Shown here in pieces: positions 33,418 to 34,417 of a stretch of 34,417 nucleotides of DNA (positions within the stretch are counted from its first letter, which is position 1; each line of letters begins with the position of its first letter). Made by a program: the position numbers and the translations under genes. Source of the stretch: Paraglaciecola polaris LMG 21857 (GTDB taxonomy: Bacteria; Pseudomonadota; Gammaproteobacteria; Enterobacterales; Alteromonadaceae); NCBI RefSeq assembly GCF_000315055.1, contig NZ_BAER01000053.1, positions 1-34,417 on the forward strand, written 5' to 3'. The notes under the pieces were generated by a model that was not told where the DNA came from, ran no database searches, and saw only the letters and a list, made by a program, of their open reading frames with translations.

Positions 33418-34417
33418 TTAATTTAGGTTTTTCGATACGTTTAGCATTGCTAGCTTATCCATGTTTTCATCTAAATCTATTTCTGTTCTAGTTACGTTTA
33501 AATGTTTAAGCTTATATTGCTCTTCCAGTCTATCGATAGAAGTTTGCTGTCCCATTACGTGGTAGTAGAATTCTTGACCTTTGCGTTCAGAGTCCTTTTG
33601 CCACGTAATGATCGTGACGATATCCCCTAAATCAAATGAGTTCACGGTATCAATATTTACCGAGTCTGACTCATTCCTAATATCATCAGTTATTCGCATG
33701 TTTGGAGAGCGATAAACGTCGCTCAATCCTTCTGAAATAACGTAGTTACGCAGTTCACTTTCACTTGCTGGGCTATATGCCCATTCAGGCACCCCTAGAA
33801 TAACCTTAAATGAAGCCTTGCTAGCTTGCAGAATTGCACTAAACGCTTGATACGCACCAAACCATTCTTGATAAACAATCATAGCTTCATCAAAATCTAT
33901 ACTTGGGTCTAAAAAATGCGCAAGAGGGTGGAAAGGTAAGACGAATGTGGATTTGGCGTTATTAGTACTGATGTAGTAGTTTACTAGCGTATCTATCACA
34001 GAGTTTAAATGATGAATATGTTGGAAAACTATTGGTGTTTTGTGCAAAGAGCCGTATGAAATTACTTTGAAATCATCTTGAGCTGATAATGTATTAATTT
34101 TTACAATTGTACCTATGTCAAATATATCGCTAAGGATTTCTTCGCCACTATACGTAAATGGAAGGTGCTGCCAAACATACTTCTTATTCAATTGTTCGAA
34201 GGCAAGCTTGTCGCCACTAAAATGGGACTCGTCAAAGATATTACCTGGGTCGAAGATATCACCTTCTGCCCTCGATATTTTGGTTTCTGATGGTGGTTTT
34301 GACATCAGCAAAGAACCGATAGCGACTATAGAGCCCCCACGATTTTTAAAAAAACCTTTCAAAACATCTAATATTTCATTTGGATTGGATATTTCGCGTT
34401 TATCGACGTTCGTAAAT
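33418..34417 (-). CDS. Unrecognised protein, 5' end beyond window
   Basis: The frame is open from the right edge to a stop at 33418, 333 codons; the start lies outside the window, and the TTG at 34362 is internal. I do not recognise the family. It is a soluble-looking acidic protein without a signal peptide or membrane segment in the visible part. It has two similar-looking halves: FDIGTIVKINTLSAQDDFKV with YGSLHKTPIVFQHIHHLNSV, and later FDLGDIVTIITWQKDSE with FYYHVMGQQTSIDRLEEQYK. Each has an xDxGxIVxIxT strand followed by a short loop and an aromatic strand, which suggests an internal repeat. It has no evident connection to phenol metabolism. Confidence 0.75.
   Translation of the reverse strand, partial: FTNVDKREISNPNEILDVLKGFFKNRGGSIVAIGSLLMSKPPSETKISRAEGDIFDPGNIFDESHFSGDKLAFEQLNKKYVWQHLPFTYSGEEILSDIFDIGTIVKINTLSAQDDFKVISYGSLHKTPIVFQHIHHLNSVIDTLVNYYISTNNAKSTFVLPFHPLAHFLDPSIDFDEAMIVYQEWFGAYQAFSAILQASKASFKVILGVPEWAYSPASESELRNYVISEGLSDVYRSPNMRITDDIRNESDSVNIDTVNSFDLGDIVTIITWQKDSERKGQEFYYHVMGQQTSIDRLEEQYKLKHLNVTRTEIDLDENMDKLAMLNVSKNLN

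Noticed and set aside
1-34417. CRISPR arrays, tRNA or rRNA genes
   Set aside because: No regularly spaced repeats, no cloverleaf with CCA-like end and no rRNA segments were seen on reading both strands.

Overview
The window looks like a chromosomal catabolic region of a moderately AT-rich gammaproteobacterium. A marine Alteromonadales-type organism is my inference from protein style and base composition, not something tested. Its core is a complete phenol meta-cleavage operon (20363-32678, + strand) in the gene order of Pseudomonas dmpKLMNOPQBCDEFGHI: a six-gene multicomponent phenol hydroxylase, a reactivating ferredoxin, catechol 2,3-dioxygenase and all lower-pathway enzymes down to pyruvate and acetyl-CoA. 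Divergently upstream lies a DmpR/XylR-type sigma54 activator (18323-20020), followed on the same strand by a quinone oxidoreductase. A good -24/-12 promoter and an IHF-like site precede the operon.

Left of this, on the - strand, is a four-gene envelope set of poorly understood function (10160-16915): a YCF48-type lipoprotein, an RND/MMPL transporter, a DUF1302 outer-membrane protein and a DUF1329 periplasmic protein. It has its own strong sigma54 promoter (16954-16969) and an upstream TCAA/TTGA dyad pair, and ends in a clear terminator (10111-10140). An antibiotic-biosynthesis-monooxygenase domain fused to a membrane segment follows. Further left, an HpcH/HpaI aldolase, a ketopantoate-reductase-like protein and a stand-alone prephenate dehydratase (1713-4362) sit behind a third sigma54-like promoter (1610-1625). 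I therefore propose one phenol-responsive sigma54 regulon with three transcription units: degradation, envelope transport and an accessory aldolase cluster.

The two left-hand units are separated by about 5 kb that looks inserted (4263-9279). A 117-bp direct repeat with one mismatch (4146-4262 and 9280-9396), taken from the end of the prephenate dehydratase gene, flanks it. On the left the dehydratase is whole and the monooxygenase-membrane gene is a stub; on the right the reverse holds. Inside are a merP remnant joined to a Cys-rich small mer-type gene, an intact LysR / DoxX / glutathionyl-hydroquinone reductase / LigB-type dioxygenase cluster, and a broken tyrosine recombinase that ends exactly at the right repeat.

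The left edge holds a truncated SDR gene and a GNAT acetyltransferase. The right edge has 739 bp without a recognisable gene, including a strong hairpin, and an unrecognised gene running off the window.
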